A stretch of DNA of 64,000 bases from Porphyrobacter sp. AAP60 (GTDB lineage Bacteria; Pseudomonadota; Alphaproteobacteria; Sphingomonadales; Sphingomonadaceae). Positions within the stretch are counted from its first letter, which is position 1; the number at the start of each line of letters is the position of its first letter. The notes beneath the pieces were generated by a model. It worked only from the letters and a program-made list of their open reading frames with translations. It made no database searches and had not been told where the DNA came from. Positions 18,801 to 27,644 of this stretch are shown here, in pieces. A program made the position numbers and the translations under genes. The stretch is from assembly GCF_001296025.1 (NCBI RefSeq), contig NZ_LJHV01000010.1:1-64000 (forward strand), in the 5' to 3' direction.

Positions 18801-19277
18801 TTCTTGCCGGGGCCGCTTAACGGGCTTGGTGTGGCTGCCAACTATACCTACATCGAGAGCGAAGGTCTGCCGAACACCTTCCTGAATACCGGCGAGCCGG
18901 TGAGCGAATCCACCATTCCGGCGGGCAATCTCCCGCTTGAACAATTGTCCAAGCACAACGTCAACGCGACCGTGTTCTATGAAAAGGGCCCGATCTCTGT
19001 GCGCGCTGCCTACAACTGGCGCTCGCGGTTCCTGTTGACACCGGCCGACGTGATCTTCCCGTTCTATTCGATCTTCAATGAATCGACCGGGCAATTGGAT
19101 GGTTCGATGTTCCTCAGATTGTCGGATCAGATCCAGATCGGGGTTCAGGGTGTGAACCTGCTGAATGAAGTCACGCGCACCTCGCAGGCCTTCACCGGCG
19201 ATCCCAATGTGCTGGCCCCGCGTTCGTTCTTCATGAACGACCGGCGCTTCTCGTTCATCCTCCGCGGCAACTTCTAA
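15858..19277 (+). CDS. TonB-dependent outer-membrane receptor (xylo-oligosaccharide uptake)
   Basis: A 1139-residue outer-membrane transporter. A signal peptide ends at AWA-Q (about residue 45). A TonB box/plug region follows (GEIVVSGLRQSL, then VVDAITAQDIGALPDRSVTEALQRVPGV), then a long 22-strand-type barrel ending in an aromatic terminus (FSFILRGNF). No N-terminal anti-sigma-interacting (STN) domain is apparent. The start at ATG 15858 has GGGAGGG a few bases upstream. Its central position among xylanolytic genes and the operator just upstream indicate uptake of xylan oligomers into the periplasm. The gene stands alone and is followed by a strong terminator. Confidence 0.9.
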   Translation: MGNSIQDRGVQAGCSGSWYKTALRTGASALVVGSAICATGAWAQDQTQTETEEVAAEPVGEIVVSGLRQSLANAQNIKRNADTIVDAITAQDIGALPDRSVTEALQRVPGVAINRFAGSNDPDHFSVEGSGVVVRGLNFVRSEFNGRSAFAAGVGGQALNFADVPAELLGSVVISKNATAETIEGGLAGTVNLNTRKPFDNNGLKIAFSAEANYGDFRKDWTPTFSGLISNTWDTDKGRFGLLVSGSYSRIKSRADGLQIANYQTRDGALVSAANTDGVQVCRNPLPSSSDNFTLPPGGSACGNFGAAGGDGFADYADSRVAPVGGQFRTQDFDRERNGFAASAQFESIDGKTVITAEFIRSASTNKWGEYTYETAPDQAEYTTYPIGCQQNANGPNRINPDGSLGDPTSRAQCPIGGFTDFQYNDIGLFQSGYIVNTSDGWRGGVNNFDPAPPVRDADGNLISGGGSPFVPIGGLQQSLARRQVNDEIANEDYSLNLKTELTDRLSIRLDAQYATSRKQNLDFSVFGSSFADQELDLTGDLPVIAPRRPQFLGYTWSQPSPDLAGTTEQTYFTDPRFQFWRAAMDHIEDSTGDQYAFQADLAYEFDDDSFLRRAKFGARYQDREQTVRYTTYNWGMLSEVWSGARPVNFADTPADLSERYEFPNFFRGQVPGPPGGFYYAGDLIGDYEGAIADFQSVQDIARQYEGAPTWVPLAGRQNAIAGTPYLPEDIQPIGQQDSAAYLQLEFGADNVFGSMRLSGNIGVRYVDTRIRSGGSIGVPSQQALNILEPFDVRCAAGVPEGAPPGTAPTRPGGVCNLGEQGYADLQTFAGGGASARDVADVAYDFWLPSLNLKLGISDDVIVRFAGSKVLTRPDNSYVRNFLNIGLGQSGELTAQSGNPFIRPATAWQFDASVEWYFASVGSLTFNAFYKDIKDFFYQEVTSRQVTSNGITRDVLVRGPANFDENGKIKGFELAYQQTYDFLPGPLNGLGVAANYTYIESEGLPNTFLNTGEPVSESTIPAGNLPLEQLSKHNVNATVFYEKGPISVRAAYNWRSRFLLTPADVIFPFYSIFNESTGQLDGSMFLRLSDQIQIGVQGVNLLNEVTRTSQAFTGDPNVLAPRSFFMNDRRFSFILRGNF

Positions 19278-19302
19278 CCGCGGATCGGGGCTACCCAGGG
19301 GA

Positions 19303-19336
19303 AAGGCTCTCCGGCTTCGTGCCGGGGAGCCTTTTT
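19303..19336 (+). terminator. rho-independent terminator of the TonB receptor gene
   Basis: A 13-nt stem (AAGGCTCTCCGGC paired with GCCGGGGAGCCTT, one mismatch) with a TTCGT loop is followed by a T5 run, 25 nt after the receptor stop codon. Confidence 0.85.
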
Positions 19337-19370
19337 CGTTGGGCGGCGTGATGCCGGGGCCAGCCGCGCC

Positions 19371-19404
19371 AATAAAAAAGGGCCGGAGCGCGTGGCTCCG
19401 GCCC
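19371..19404 (-). terminator. rho-independent terminator of the GH3-GH3-GH10 operon
   Basis: Read on the minus strand, a perfect 10-bp GC stem (GGGCCGGAGC with its complement, 5-nt loop) is followed by TTTTTTATT. It lies 28 nt beyond the xylanase stop codon. Confidence 0.85.
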
Positions 19405-19432
19405 TCAGGCAACGTGCTGGAGAGAGAGAAAA

Positions 19433-20644
19433 TCAGCCAGCAGCGCTTATCGCGTCGGCCAGTGCGGTGCGCATCGGCTTGGCGCGGTATTGGGAATCGT
19501 AAGGCGTCCCGCGCACTTCCTGCCCGTCGGCGCGCTTGGCGGGATCGAAACCCTGCAGCCAGTTGAACCGATCAACCATGCCCCAGGCCAGCACATCATC
19601 AAGGTGCGCATCGTAATCGAACATCAGATCGAAGTAGCGCCGCGAGAAGTCTGCGACCTTCTCGTCACGCTGCGCGATATTGGCGGGCAGCGCCTTGTCC
19701 TTCACATCGAACTCGGTGATCAGCAGGCGGTATCCCATGCCGGTCACTTCATCGAGAAAGCTGCGCCATTCGCGTTCGGCAAAGGGGCCGACGCCGGTGG
19801 CAGGATCGATGGCGAACATTTCGATATGCGACTGGATACCCAGCGCATCGACCGGCGTGCCGCGTTTGCGGAAGCCTTCGAGCAGGCGCAGCACATCGGT
19901 GACATGCTCGCGATGCTGCGGTTCCCAGCTCATGTAGTCGTTGTAGACCAGTTGCCCGTCGGGCAGTTCGGCGCGGGCCGTATGGAAGGCGAGGTCGAGC
20001 ACGGCTTCGGGGCTGCCCATGGCGCGGCTCATGCTGGTTTCGATCGGGGCGTTGCGATCATGGTCGATCGCCTCGTTGACCACGTCGTAGCTGGTGATCA
20101 CACCCTTGTAACGGCGCGTGACCGTCTGGATATGCTCGGTCAGCAGGCGTTCGGCCTCGCGCACCGGATTGGCGCCGTAATCATAGGTGTTGAGCCAGTT
20201 CGGGAACCATTGCGGGCGATGCCACAGCAGCGTGTGCCCACGCACAGCAAGACTGTTTTCCTGCGCCCAGCGCACGATCTCGTCCATCCGGTCGAAGGTA
20301 TAGGCCGTGGGCGAGGGGCGCAGCGCCTGCCACTTCATCTCGTTTTCAGCGACAACGAGGCCGCATTCGCCCTTGATGATCGCGGTATAGGCCGGGTTCT
20401 GGATCGATCCGGCGTTGGTGTTGCCCGGCGTCGAGGCGATGGCGCTGCCGAACTTGCGCCCGCCGCGTGCGGCGATGGCGTTGAGGCCGGGCTGCGGCAC
20501 GCCTGACGTGGGCGGGGTGGGCGAGGGCGGCGTGCTGACAGGCGCGGCGGTGCTGCCGGTCGATCCGCTGCCACACCCCACCAGCGGGATGGCCGCAAGC
20601 CCGGCAAGCGCCGCACGGCGGGAAATGCTGAAATCCGTACTCAT
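19433..20644 (-). CDS. GH10 endo-1,4-beta-xylanase, Tat-type lipoprotein
   Basis: A 403-residue GH10 xylanase. The acid/base Glu is in DVVNEAIDHD (E191) and the nucleophile in LLITEFDVK (E311). The GH10 landmarks NEMKW and GHTLLWHRPQW are also present. The N-terminus has SRRAALAG followed by a lipobox LVGC (Cys24), suggesting export by Tat and lipid anchoring, with a Pro/Ser/Thr linker (about 30-50) before the catalytic barrel. It would cut the xylan backbone at the cell surface or in the periplasm. It is the last gene of a minus-strand operon, 1 nt after the GH3 gene. Confidence 0.93.
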   Translation of the reverse strand: MSTDFSISRRAALAGLAAIPLVGCGSGSTGSTAAPVSTPPSPTPPTSGVPQPGLNAIAARGGRKFGSAIASTPGNTNAGSIQNPAYTAIIKGECGLVVAENEMKWQALRPSPTAYTFDRMDEIVRWAQENSLAVRGHTLLWHRPQWFPNWLNTYDYGANPVREAERLLTEHIQTVTRRYKGVITSYDVVNEAIDHDRNAPIETSMSRAMGSPEAVLDLAFHTARAELPDGQLVYNDYMSWEPQHREHVTDVLRLLEGFRKRGTPVDALGIQSHIEMFAIDPATGVGPFAEREWRSFLDEVTGMGYRLLITEFDVKDKALPANIAQRDEKVADFSRRYFDLMFDYDAHLDDVLAWGMVDRFNWLQGFDPAKRADGQEVRGTPYDSQYRAKPMRTALADAISAAG

Positions 20645-20645
20645 C

Positions 20646-23033
20646 TCAGATGATCTCCACGAGGGTCGATGAAAGTGTGTCGGAACTGCCGCCAGCGTGC
20701 AGCATGACGGGGCCGGGTTCGTTGACCTCCTCCAGCGCATCGTTCCAGATCGCCAATTGCCGCGCCGGTATGCGGAAGGTCAGCGTGCGCGCCTCGCCCG
20801 GTTGCAGCGTGACCCGTTCGAACCCCTTGAGTTCGAGCACCGGGCGACTGACGGATAGATTGGTGCGGGTAATGTAAAGCTGCACAACCTCGTCACCCGC
20901 CCGCGTGCCCGTATTGGTCACAGTGACTTCGGCAGTGATATCTTCATCGCGGCTAAAGCGCTGTTTGGCGGCACGCGGCGGCGAAATGGCGAAAGTGGTG
21001 TAGGACAGCCCGTGCCCGAAGGCGAACAGCGGTGCCTTGTCATCGAACAAGTATCCGCGCCGCGCGCTCGGCTTGTGGTTGTAGAAGAACGGCACCTGCC
21101 CGGCATTGCGCACTACCGTTACCGGCAATTTGGCACCGGGATTGACGTCACCCAGCAGCGCTTCCGCGACAGCTACGCCGCCTTCTTGCCCGGGATACCA
21201 GCATTCCAGCACCGCGTCGGCTTTTGCGATCACATTGGGCCAGCTTGGCGGGCGACCATTGTAGGCGGCGATGATCAGCGGCTTGCCCAGCGCGGCAAGT
21301 GCATCGACGAGTTCGTTTTGCTCGCCGAGAATGTCGATACTGGTGCGGTCGCCGAGGTGGTTCTTGGCGAAACCTTCGCGGCTGGTCTGTTCTGTGTCGC
21401 CGATGGCGAGGATGATGGTGTCCGCGGTTTTCGCCACTTCCACCGCCTCTGCAATCAAGCGCAGGTTTTCGGTGCGGTCGGCGAGCGTGATCTCGTCTGC
21501 CGAGCGGTCTTCGCTGGTGGTGATGAAGACACCTTGCGCGGTGACGAAGTCAGCCTCTGGCGCGATGGCGCGCAGCCCTTCGATCAGGCTGAAGGCCTGT
21601 TTGGGCACGCTGGAATAGCCGCCCAGCCGGGCAATCGCATGGTTCGGCCCGATCACGGCCACGCGGCCCATGGTCTCGCGGTCGAGTGGCAGCGCGCCAT
21701 CCTTGTTGGTGAGCAGGCACACGCCCTTGCGTGCTGCCTCCAGCGCAAGTGCGCGCGCTTCGTCATTGCCGGTGATGGCTGATGCCAGCGCAGCATCGCC
21801 ATAAGGGTTTTCGAACAGGCCGCAGCGGAATTTGAACGCCAGCATCCGGGCGCATGCCGTATCGATCAGCGCTTGCGGAATGCGGCCCGCACGCACGGCT
21901 TCGGTCAGCGTGGCAAAGGCCATGCCTTCGGGCAGTTCGCTATCCACACCGGCCAGCAAGGCCTGATGCGCGGCATCTTCCAGATCGCGGGCGACATGGT
22001 GCAGCGTGGCGAGTTCATGGACACCGCCGTAATCGCTGGCGATGATGCCATCGAAGGCCCATTCGCCGCGCAAAACCTCGCCCAGCAGCCAGACATTGGC
22101 ATGGCTCGGCACCCCGTCGATCTCGTTATAGCTCGGCATCACCGCGCCGATGGAGGTGCGGCGCACGACTTCACGGAACGGCGGGAAGAAATTCTCGCGC
22201 AGTTCGCGTTCCGAAAGCTGGGCAGGTGCAACGTTGTTACCGCTTTCGGGCTGGCCGTGGCCGGTCATGTGCTTGAGCGTGGCGAAGACTTTGCCGTCTG
22301 CCAGCCGTTCAAACTTGCCCGGCCCCTGCAGGCCTTCGACCGCAGCAACGCCCATTTCGGCGGCGAGATAGGGGTCTTCGCCCCACGTCTCCTCGATCCG
22401 GCCCCAGCGCGGATCGCGCACGATATCGACCACCGGGCTGAGCACCAGCGGCACCCCGCGTGCGCGCACCTCGCGCGCAGTGACTGACTGGACGCGGCGC
22501 ATCAGATCGAGATCGAACGATCCCGCCAGTGCAATCGCCTGCGGGAACATGGTGGCCTCGGTCGCCATGTAGCCGTGAAGCGATTCCTCGTGCAGCAGCA
22601 CCGGGATGCCGAGGCGGGTGTCCTCCACCGCCCAGCGTTGCAGCGCGTTGATGAAAGCGACTGTTTCGGCAGGCGTGCGCCAGCGCGCCGCCGTGCCGCC
22701 CGCTGCTCCGGTGATGCCGGGCACGCCGCGCTTGTCACTGGGGCGGGTGACATGGCCGATCCCGTCGGGGAAGGCGGCGCTGGCCTTGGCCGGGTTGAAG
22801 GCGAGGTCATCGATCATATCGCCCTTCGCCGCCCAGGCCGTGCGGATATGCGCGACCTTTTCTTCCAGCGTCATGCGCGCCATCAGATCCGCGACCCGCA
22901 GCGGGATGGGGGCGGCGGCATCCTTGTAGACTGGGCGGCCCTGCGCGAATGCCGCCGGCCCCGCCGCCAGCGCCAGTGCAGCAAGGCTGCCGCCTGCCAT
23001 CAGGCCAAGCGCATTGCGGCGGGAGAGGTTCAC
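20646..23033 (-). CDS. GH3 exo-glycosidase (beta-xylosidase/beta-glucosidase type), Tat signal
   Basis: A 795-residue GH3 enzyme with an (alpha/beta)8 domain, an (alpha/beta)6 sandwich and a C-terminal fibronectin-III-like domain. The nucleophile Asp sits in IIASDYGGV, and GHGQPESGNN and KHMTGHG are conserved. The start is taken as GTG at 23033, which overlaps the TGA of the preceding GH3 gene by 4 nt (GTGA) and opens a twin-arginine signal (LSRRNALGLMAGG). The frame extends upstream to an ATG inside the neighbouring gene, but that would bury the signal peptide. Its place in a xylanase operon suggests xylo-oligosaccharide trimming. Confidence 0.85.
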   Translation of the reverse strand: MNLSRRNALGLMAGGSLAALALAAGPAAFAQGRPVYKDAAAPIPLRVADLMARMTLEEKVAHIRTAWAAKGDMIDDLAFNPAKASAAFPDGIGHVTRPSDKRGVPGITGAAGGTAARWRTPAETVAFINALQRWAVEDTRLGIPVLLHEESLHGYMATEATMFPQAIALAGSFDLDLMRRVQSVTAREVRARGVPLVLSPVVDIVRDPRWGRIEETWGEDPYLAAEMGVAAVEGLQGPGKFERLADGKVFATLKHMTGHGQPESGNNVAPAQLSERELRENFFPPFREVVRRTSIGAVMPSYNEIDGVPSHANVWLLGEVLRGEWAFDGIIASDYGGVHELATLHHVARDLEDAAHQALLAGVDSELPEGMAFATLTEAVRAGRIPQALIDTACARMLAFKFRCGLFENPYGDAALASAITGNDEARALALEAARKGVCLLTNKDGALPLDRETMGRVAVIGPNHAIARLGGYSSVPKQAFSLIEGLRAIAPEADFVTAQGVFITTSEDRSADEITLADRTENLRLIAEAVEVAKTADTIILAIGDTEQTSREGFAKNHLGDRTSIDILGEQNELVDALAALGKPLIIAAYNGRPPSWPNVIAKADAVLECWYPGQEGGVAVAEALLGDVNPGAKLPVTVVRNAGQVPFFYNHKPSARRGYLFDDKAPLFAFGHGLSYTTFAISPPRAAKQRFSRDEDITAEVTVTNTGTRAGDEVVQLYITRTNLSVSRPVLELKGFERVTLQPGEARTLTFRIPARQLAIWNDALEEVNEPGPVMLHAGGSSDTLSSTLVEII

Positions 23034-25432
23034 GGCGTCACCGTCAAGGTAACGTTCTGCACCTCTGCCGAATTCGCGCCGGTCATGATCGTGAAAGCGC
23101 CCGGTTCGATCACCTGCTCCATCGCGGTATTCCACATCATGAAAGCGCGCGGTTCGATGGTCACAGTGACATTGCGGGTTTCGCCAGGGGCCAGCGTGAT
23201 GCGCTTGAAGCCAACCAGTTCCTTGACCGGACGTGTCACCGAGCTGAGTTCGTCGCGCAGGTACACCTGCACCACCTCGTCACCGGCGCGCTTGCCGCTG
23301 TTGGTGACCGGCACCGTCACCGTCACGCTCTGGCCCGCCTTGATCGTTGCCGAAGAAAGCTGCGGCGCGCCCAGCGTGAAGGTGGTGTAGGACAATCCGT
23401 GACCGAACGGGAAAAGCGGGGTCACCTCGTCAAACAGGTATCCGCGCCGCGCGCTCGGCTTATGGTTGTAGAACATCGGCAGCTGGCCGACGTTGCGGGC
23501 GACCGATACCGGCAGCTTGCCGCCGGGATTGACCTTGCCGATCAGCGCATCGGCAATCGCGGTGCCCTGCTGTTCGCCCGCATACCATGTTTCAAGGATC
23601 GCATCGGCCTCTGCCGCGATGGTGGGGTAGCTGGGCGGGCGGCCATTGACGAGCACCGCGACCACCGGCTTGCCAAGCGCCTTGAGCGCTGTGAACAGTT
23701 CGTTCTGCTCGCCCACCAGATCAAGGCTGGTGCGGTCGCCAAGGTGGCCGGCAGCCCAGCCTTCGCGGCTGGTCTTTTCGGTGTCGCCGATGAACAGCAC
23801 GATGGTATCGGCTTTCTTGGCAACTTCCACGGCCTGCGAAATGCGGCGGCGGTTCTCGGCTGGGTCGCCCAGTTCGACCTCGTCATCCCACCAGTCGCTA
23901 TCGCCCTTGACGATCTCGACACCCATCGCGTGGACGACATTCGCCTTGTCGCCCACGGCGGCGCGGATGCCTTGCAGCGGGGTCACGCTGGCACGCGGTT
24001 CGCCGTAATAGCCGCCCAACCGCGCGACATCGGCATTGGGGCCGATCACCGCGATGGTCGGTTTCTTGCCGGTTTCGGGCAGCGCCAGTGGCAGCGCACC
24101 ATTGTTCTTGAGCAGCACCAGCGATTTTTCCGCCGCCAGCCGTGCCAGTGCGACGCCTTCGCGCCCGTTGGAGGTTTGCGCCTTCGCCAGATCGGGCCAG
24201 GGATTGTCGAACAGCCCGGCGTTGAACTTCATGGTCAGGAAGCGCTGCACGGCCGTGTCCACTGCCGCCATCGGCACGCGGCCTTCGCGCACGCTCACGG
24301 CCAGATCCTTGAAGCCCGCACCTTCGGGCAGATCGACATCGACACCGGCCAGCAACGCGATCTCGCCCGCGCGGGCATTGTCAGGGGCGATGTTGTGCAG
24401 GCGCGCCATATCCTCGATCGCGTAGTAATCGGAAACCACCGCGCCCCTGAAGCCCCACTCGCCGCGCAGCACATCGCCCAGCAGCCAGCTGTTGGCATGG
24501 CTGGGGATGCCGTCGATTTCATTATAGCTCGCCATCACCGCATCGATCGCGGTGCGCTTCACCACCTGTTCGAACGGCGGGAAGAACATTTCGCGTAAGG
24601 TGCGTTCGCTGATCTGTGCCGGGCCGACATTGGTGCCGCTTTCGGGCTGGCCGTGGCCGGTCATGTGCTTGAGCGTGGCCATCACCTTGCCCGGGCGCAG
24701 CTTGCGGTCGGTACCGGTGCCGGTCAGCCCTTCGACCGATGCAACACCCATCTCGCCAACAAGGTAGGGGTCTTCGCCGAAGGTTTCCTCGATTCGGCCC
24801 CAGCGCGGATCGCGCGCGACATCCACCACGGGAGAGAGGACCATGTGGATGCCGCGCGCGCGCACCTCGTCAGCGATCAGGGAATTGATCTCGCGGACGA
24901 GATCGGGGTCCCAGGTGCTGGCAAGGCCGATGGATTGCGGGAAGGCGGTGGCATCCTTCGCCGCAAAGCCGTGGAGTGATTCTTCGTGAAACAGGACGGG
25001 GATGCCGAGCCGGGTATTTTCCATCGCCCAGCGCTGCGCATCGATTACATACTGGATGCTGTCTTCGATATTGCGGCGCGGCACCTGGCGCGGGCTGGAT
25101 GGCCCCTGCCGGTCAGAGGGGCGGGCAATCTGGCCGATCCCGTCGGGGAATTTCGCCGATGCCTTGGCGGGATCGAACACGTCACCAGCGCCCTGGATTT
25201 CGGCCTTGCTGTCCCAGATGGTGATGATCTGCGCGATCTTTTCTTCCAGCGTCATGCGCGCCATCAGATCGGCGACCCGCTGTTCAACCGGCAAGGCCGC
25301 GTTCCAGTACGGCGCATCTTTCATCGCCCGTTCCACCGCAACCTCTTGCGCCTGAACCGCCGGCACCAGGGCCAGATTGAACGCCGCCAGACACACGCCA
25401 GCCGCCAGGGCTGCCCGCTTGATCCCGAACAT
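23030..25432 (-). CDS. GH3 exo-glycosidase (beta-xylosidase/beta-glucosidase type), secreted
   Basis: An 800-residue GH3 enzyme, paralogous to the next gene in the operon. It has a Sec signal peptide (ending AVQAQ, about residue 29), the nucleophile region VVSDYYAIEDM, GHGQPESGTN, and a fibronectin-III-like C-terminus. The ATG at 25432 has GGAGAGGGG nearby; the open frame continues over 2 kb upstream antisense to the alpha-glucuronidase gene, which is coincidental. It is first in the operon GH3-GH3-GH10 and divergent from GH67, with an operator between them. It probably removes xylose (or glucose) from the ends of imported oligomers in the periplasm. Confidence 0.88.
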   Translation of the reverse strand: MFGIKRAALAAGVCLAAFNLALVPAVQAQEVAVERAMKDAPYWNAALPVEQRVADLMARMTLEEKIAQIITIWDSKAEIQGAGDVFDPAKASAKFPDGIGQIARPSDRQGPSSPRQVPRRNIEDSIQYVIDAQRWAMENTRLGIPVLFHEESLHGFAAKDATAFPQSIGLASTWDPDLVREINSLIADEVRARGIHMVLSPVVDVARDPRWGRIEETFGEDPYLVGEMGVASVEGLTGTGTDRKLRPGKVMATLKHMTGHGQPESGTNVGPAQISERTLREMFFPPFEQVVKRTAIDAVMASYNEIDGIPSHANSWLLGDVLRGEWGFRGAVVSDYYAIEDMARLHNIAPDNARAGEIALLAGVDVDLPEGAGFKDLAVSVREGRVPMAAVDTAVQRFLTMKFNAGLFDNPWPDLAKAQTSNGREGVALARLAAEKSLVLLKNNGALPLALPETGKKPTIAVIGPNADVARLGGYYGEPRASVTPLQGIRAAVGDKANVVHAMGVEIVKGDSDWWDDEVELGDPAENRRRISQAVEVAKKADTIVLFIGDTEKTSREGWAAGHLGDRTSLDLVGEQNELFTALKALGKPVVAVLVNGRPPSYPTIAAEADAILETWYAGEQQGTAIADALIGKVNPGGKLPVSVARNVGQLPMFYNHKPSARRGYLFDEVTPLFPFGHGLSYTTFTLGAPQLSSATIKAGQSVTVTVPVTNSGKRAGDEVVQVYLRDELSSVTRPVKELVGFKRITLAPGETRNVTVTIEPRAFMMWNTAMEQVIEPGAFTIMTGANSAEVQNVTLTVTP

Positions 25433-25479
25433 GGTATTCCCCTCTCCTCTACGCGATTGCTTGACTGTCACCGCGTTTG

Positions 25480-25493
25480 TGGTAGCGCTACCA
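25480..25493. promoter_or_regulatory. LacI-type operator between the GH3 operon and GH67
   Basis: TGGTAGCGCTACCA is a perfect 14-bp palindrome and the best copy of the locus motif. Its final A is the first base of the ATG of the alpha-glucuronidase gene. A TTGACT at 25461 could be the -35 of a promoter facing that gene. Confidence 0.85.
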
Positions 25494-27589
25494 TGATGAG
25501 AGGGAGAGGCCTTGTCAACCGGCTTGCGATGCTGGCTGGCGCTTTGGGGGTAGCGGCGTTGGCCGGTGCCCCTGTGCGCGCCGAGGATGGCTATGCCCTG
25601 TGGCTGCGCCATGCGCCGCTCGAAGGCGAGGCGCTGGCTCGGCTGGACGGATTTGCCGGGTCGGTAAGTATCGATCTGCCCGATAATCCTACCGCTGCAT
25701 TGGCCGCAAACGAGCTGCGCCTCGGTGTCGACGCACTGCTCGGCGACGGGGCGATCGGGTTCGCCGAACCTTCCATGGCCGCCTTCCAGTTCGATTGCGA
25801 TGATCCGGCCATCGCCACGGACGGTGCCTTTCGCGTCACGTCGGACGTCAGTCGCATGCGCATTGCCGCCGGAGCGCCGATTGGTTGCCTCTACGCGAGC
25901 CATGCGATTCTGCGCGCGCTGGAGCAGGGCGCCGATCCCGCGACACTGGCGCTCGACGAAGCGCCAGTGATGCCGCTGCGGATGCTCAACCATTGGGACA
26001 ATCCCGACGGGCATGTCGAGCGCGGCTATGCGGGGCGATCCATCTTCGATTGGTGGCATCTGCCCGAAAGGCTCGATCAGCGGATGATCGATTACGCCCG
26101 CGCCAATGCGAGCGTGGGCATCAACGGCGTGGTGGTGAACAACGTCAACGCCCGCGCCTTCATGCTTGAGGCCCGTTACATCGCCAAGCTCAAGCGGCTG
26201 GCGGACGCGTGGCGGCCCTATGGCATCCGCGTCTATCTCTCGGCCCGCTTCTCTGCCCCGCGCGACATTGGCGGGTTGGCCACCGCCGACCCGCTCGATC
26301 CGGCAGTGGCGGCATGGTGGCAGGCCAAGGCGGACGAAATTTACGCCGCCATCCCCGATTTCGGCGGTTTTCTGGTCAAGGCCAATTCCGAAGGCCAGCC
26401 CGGCCCGCAGGACTATGGCCGCAGCCATGCCGATGGTGCCAACATGCTCGCCGCCGCGCTCGGCGACAGGGGGACGGTGATCTGGCGGGCCTTCGTCTAC
26501 AAGGCGCAAGACAGCACCGACCGGACGATGCAGGCCTATGCCGAGTTCGTGCCGCTCGACGGGCAATTTGCGGACAACGTGATTGTGCAGGTCAAGAACG
26601 GCCCGCTCGATTTCCAGCCGCGCGAGCCGTTTCACCCGCTGTTCGGGGCGATGCCCGAAACCAGGCTGATGTTCGAAGGGCAGATCACCAAGGAATATCT
26701 GGGGTTCGCCAGCCACCTCGCCTTCCTCGGGCCGCTGTGGAAAGATGTGCTGGACGCCGATACGGGGCGGGGCGGTACTGTCGCGCAAATCGTGGCGCCT
26801 GCGGGCATGGCCGGGGTCGCTAACGCCGGATCGGATCGCAACTGGACGGGATCGGATTTCGATCAGGCCAACTGGTATGCCTTCGGGCGGCTGGCTTGGA
26901 ATCCGGCTCTGCCTGCCGAGGCTATCGCCCGCGAATGGGCGGCGCAAACCTTTACCCGTGATCCGCAGGCGCTGGATACCATCACCGCGATGATGCTGGG
27001 CAGCCGCGAGGCGGTGGTGCGGTATATGACCCCGCTGGGCCTCGCGCATGTGATGGACACCGGCCACCATTACGGCCCTGGCCCATGGGTATGCGATCTG
27101 GCGCGGCCCGACTGGAACCCGTGTTATTATCACCGCGCCGACAGCGAAGGGATCGGGTTTGATCGCACGGCGCGCGGTTCGGGCGCACTGGCGCAATATG
27201 CGCCCCAAGTCGCGGCGCGATGGGCCGACCTTGCGACAATCGACCCGCGCTACCTGCTGTGGTTCCACCGCGTCGGCTGGAATCAGGCGATGCCATCGGG
27301 ACGCACCTTGTGGGCCGAGATGGTGCACGAATATGATGCCGGGGTGGCTGCGGTCGATGCCATGGCCCGCGATTGGCAGGCTCTCGCCCCGCACATCGAT
27401 GCGCAGCGCCATCGCGCCGTGGCTGAAAATCTCGCTATCCAGCAGGCCGAAGCCCGCTGGTGGCGTGACGCCTCGCTCGCCTATTGGCAATCGCTCCACG
27501 GCCTTGCGCTGCCCGCAGGTGCCACGCCGATCCCCGAAAGTCTGGCTGATTACCAGCGCCGCACCTTTCCGGAGGCACCCGGACAATGA
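25493..27589 (+). CDS. GH67 alpha-glucuronidase
   Basis: A 698-residue GH67 enzyme that removes (4-O-methyl-)glucuronic acid from the non-reducing end of xylo-oligosaccharides. The catalytic region GGFLVKANSEGQPGP (E300), MFEGQITKEYLG and the HYGPGPWVCD segment are typical, and the length fits the family. A signal peptide (about residues 1-30, ending APVRA) indicates periplasmic location. The start is uncertain: ATG 25493 or 25496 gives a good signal, but no ribosome site precedes them; the purine-rich GAGGGAGAGG lies just downstream of the ATGs. A leaderless transcript is possible. It is followed by the lacI gene. Confidence 0.9.
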   Translation: MMRGRGLVNRLAMLAGALGVAALAGAPVRAEDGYALWLRHAPLEGEALARLDGFAGSVSIDLPDNPTAALAANELRLGVDALLGDGAIGFAEPSMAAFQFDCDDPAIATDGAFRVTSDVSRMRIAAGAPIGCLYASHAILRALEQGADPATLALDEAPVMPLRMLNHWDNPDGHVERGYAGRSIFDWWHLPERLDQRMIDYARANASVGINGVVVNNVNARAFMLEARYIAKLKRLADAWRPYGIRVYLSARFSAPRDIGGLATADPLDPAVAAWWQAKADEIYAAIPDFGGFLVKANSEGQPGPQDYGRSHADGANMLAAALGDRGTVIWRAFVYKAQDSTDRTMQAYAEFVPLDGQFADNVIVQVKNGPLDFQPREPFHPLFGAMPETRLMFEGQITKEYLGFASHLAFLGPLWKDVLDADTGRGGTVAQIVAPAGMAGVANAGSDRNWTGSDFDQANWYAFGRLAWNPALPAEAIAREWAAQTFTRDPQALDTITAMMLGSREAVVRYMTPLGLAHVMDTGHHYGPGPWVCDLARPDWNPCYYHRADSEGIGFDRTARGSGALAQYAPQVAARWADLATIDPRYLLWFHRVGWNQAMPSGRTLWAEMVHEYDAGVAAVDAMARDWQALAPHIDAQRHRAVAENLAIQQAEARWWRDASLAYWQSLHGLALPAGATPIPESLADYQRRTFPEAPGQ

Positions 27590-27598
27590 TGCCGCAAA

Positions 27599-27613
27599 TG
27601 GTAGCGCCTATCA
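27599..27613. promoter_or_regulatory. degenerate LacI-type operator before the lacI gene
   Basis: TGGTAGCGCCTATCA resembles the locus motif with one extra base in the centre and one changed position. It lies 31 nt before the regulator start, which would allow autoregulation. Confidence 0.5.
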
Positions 27614-27644
27614 TCGCGCTTGCTGACAATCGGGGCATGGCAGT

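Noticed and set aside
25433..27586. Upstream extension of the GH3 frame to a 1518-residue protein
   Set aside because: It would run antisense through the alpha-glucuronidase gene; a good ribosome site and signal peptide mark the real start at 25432.
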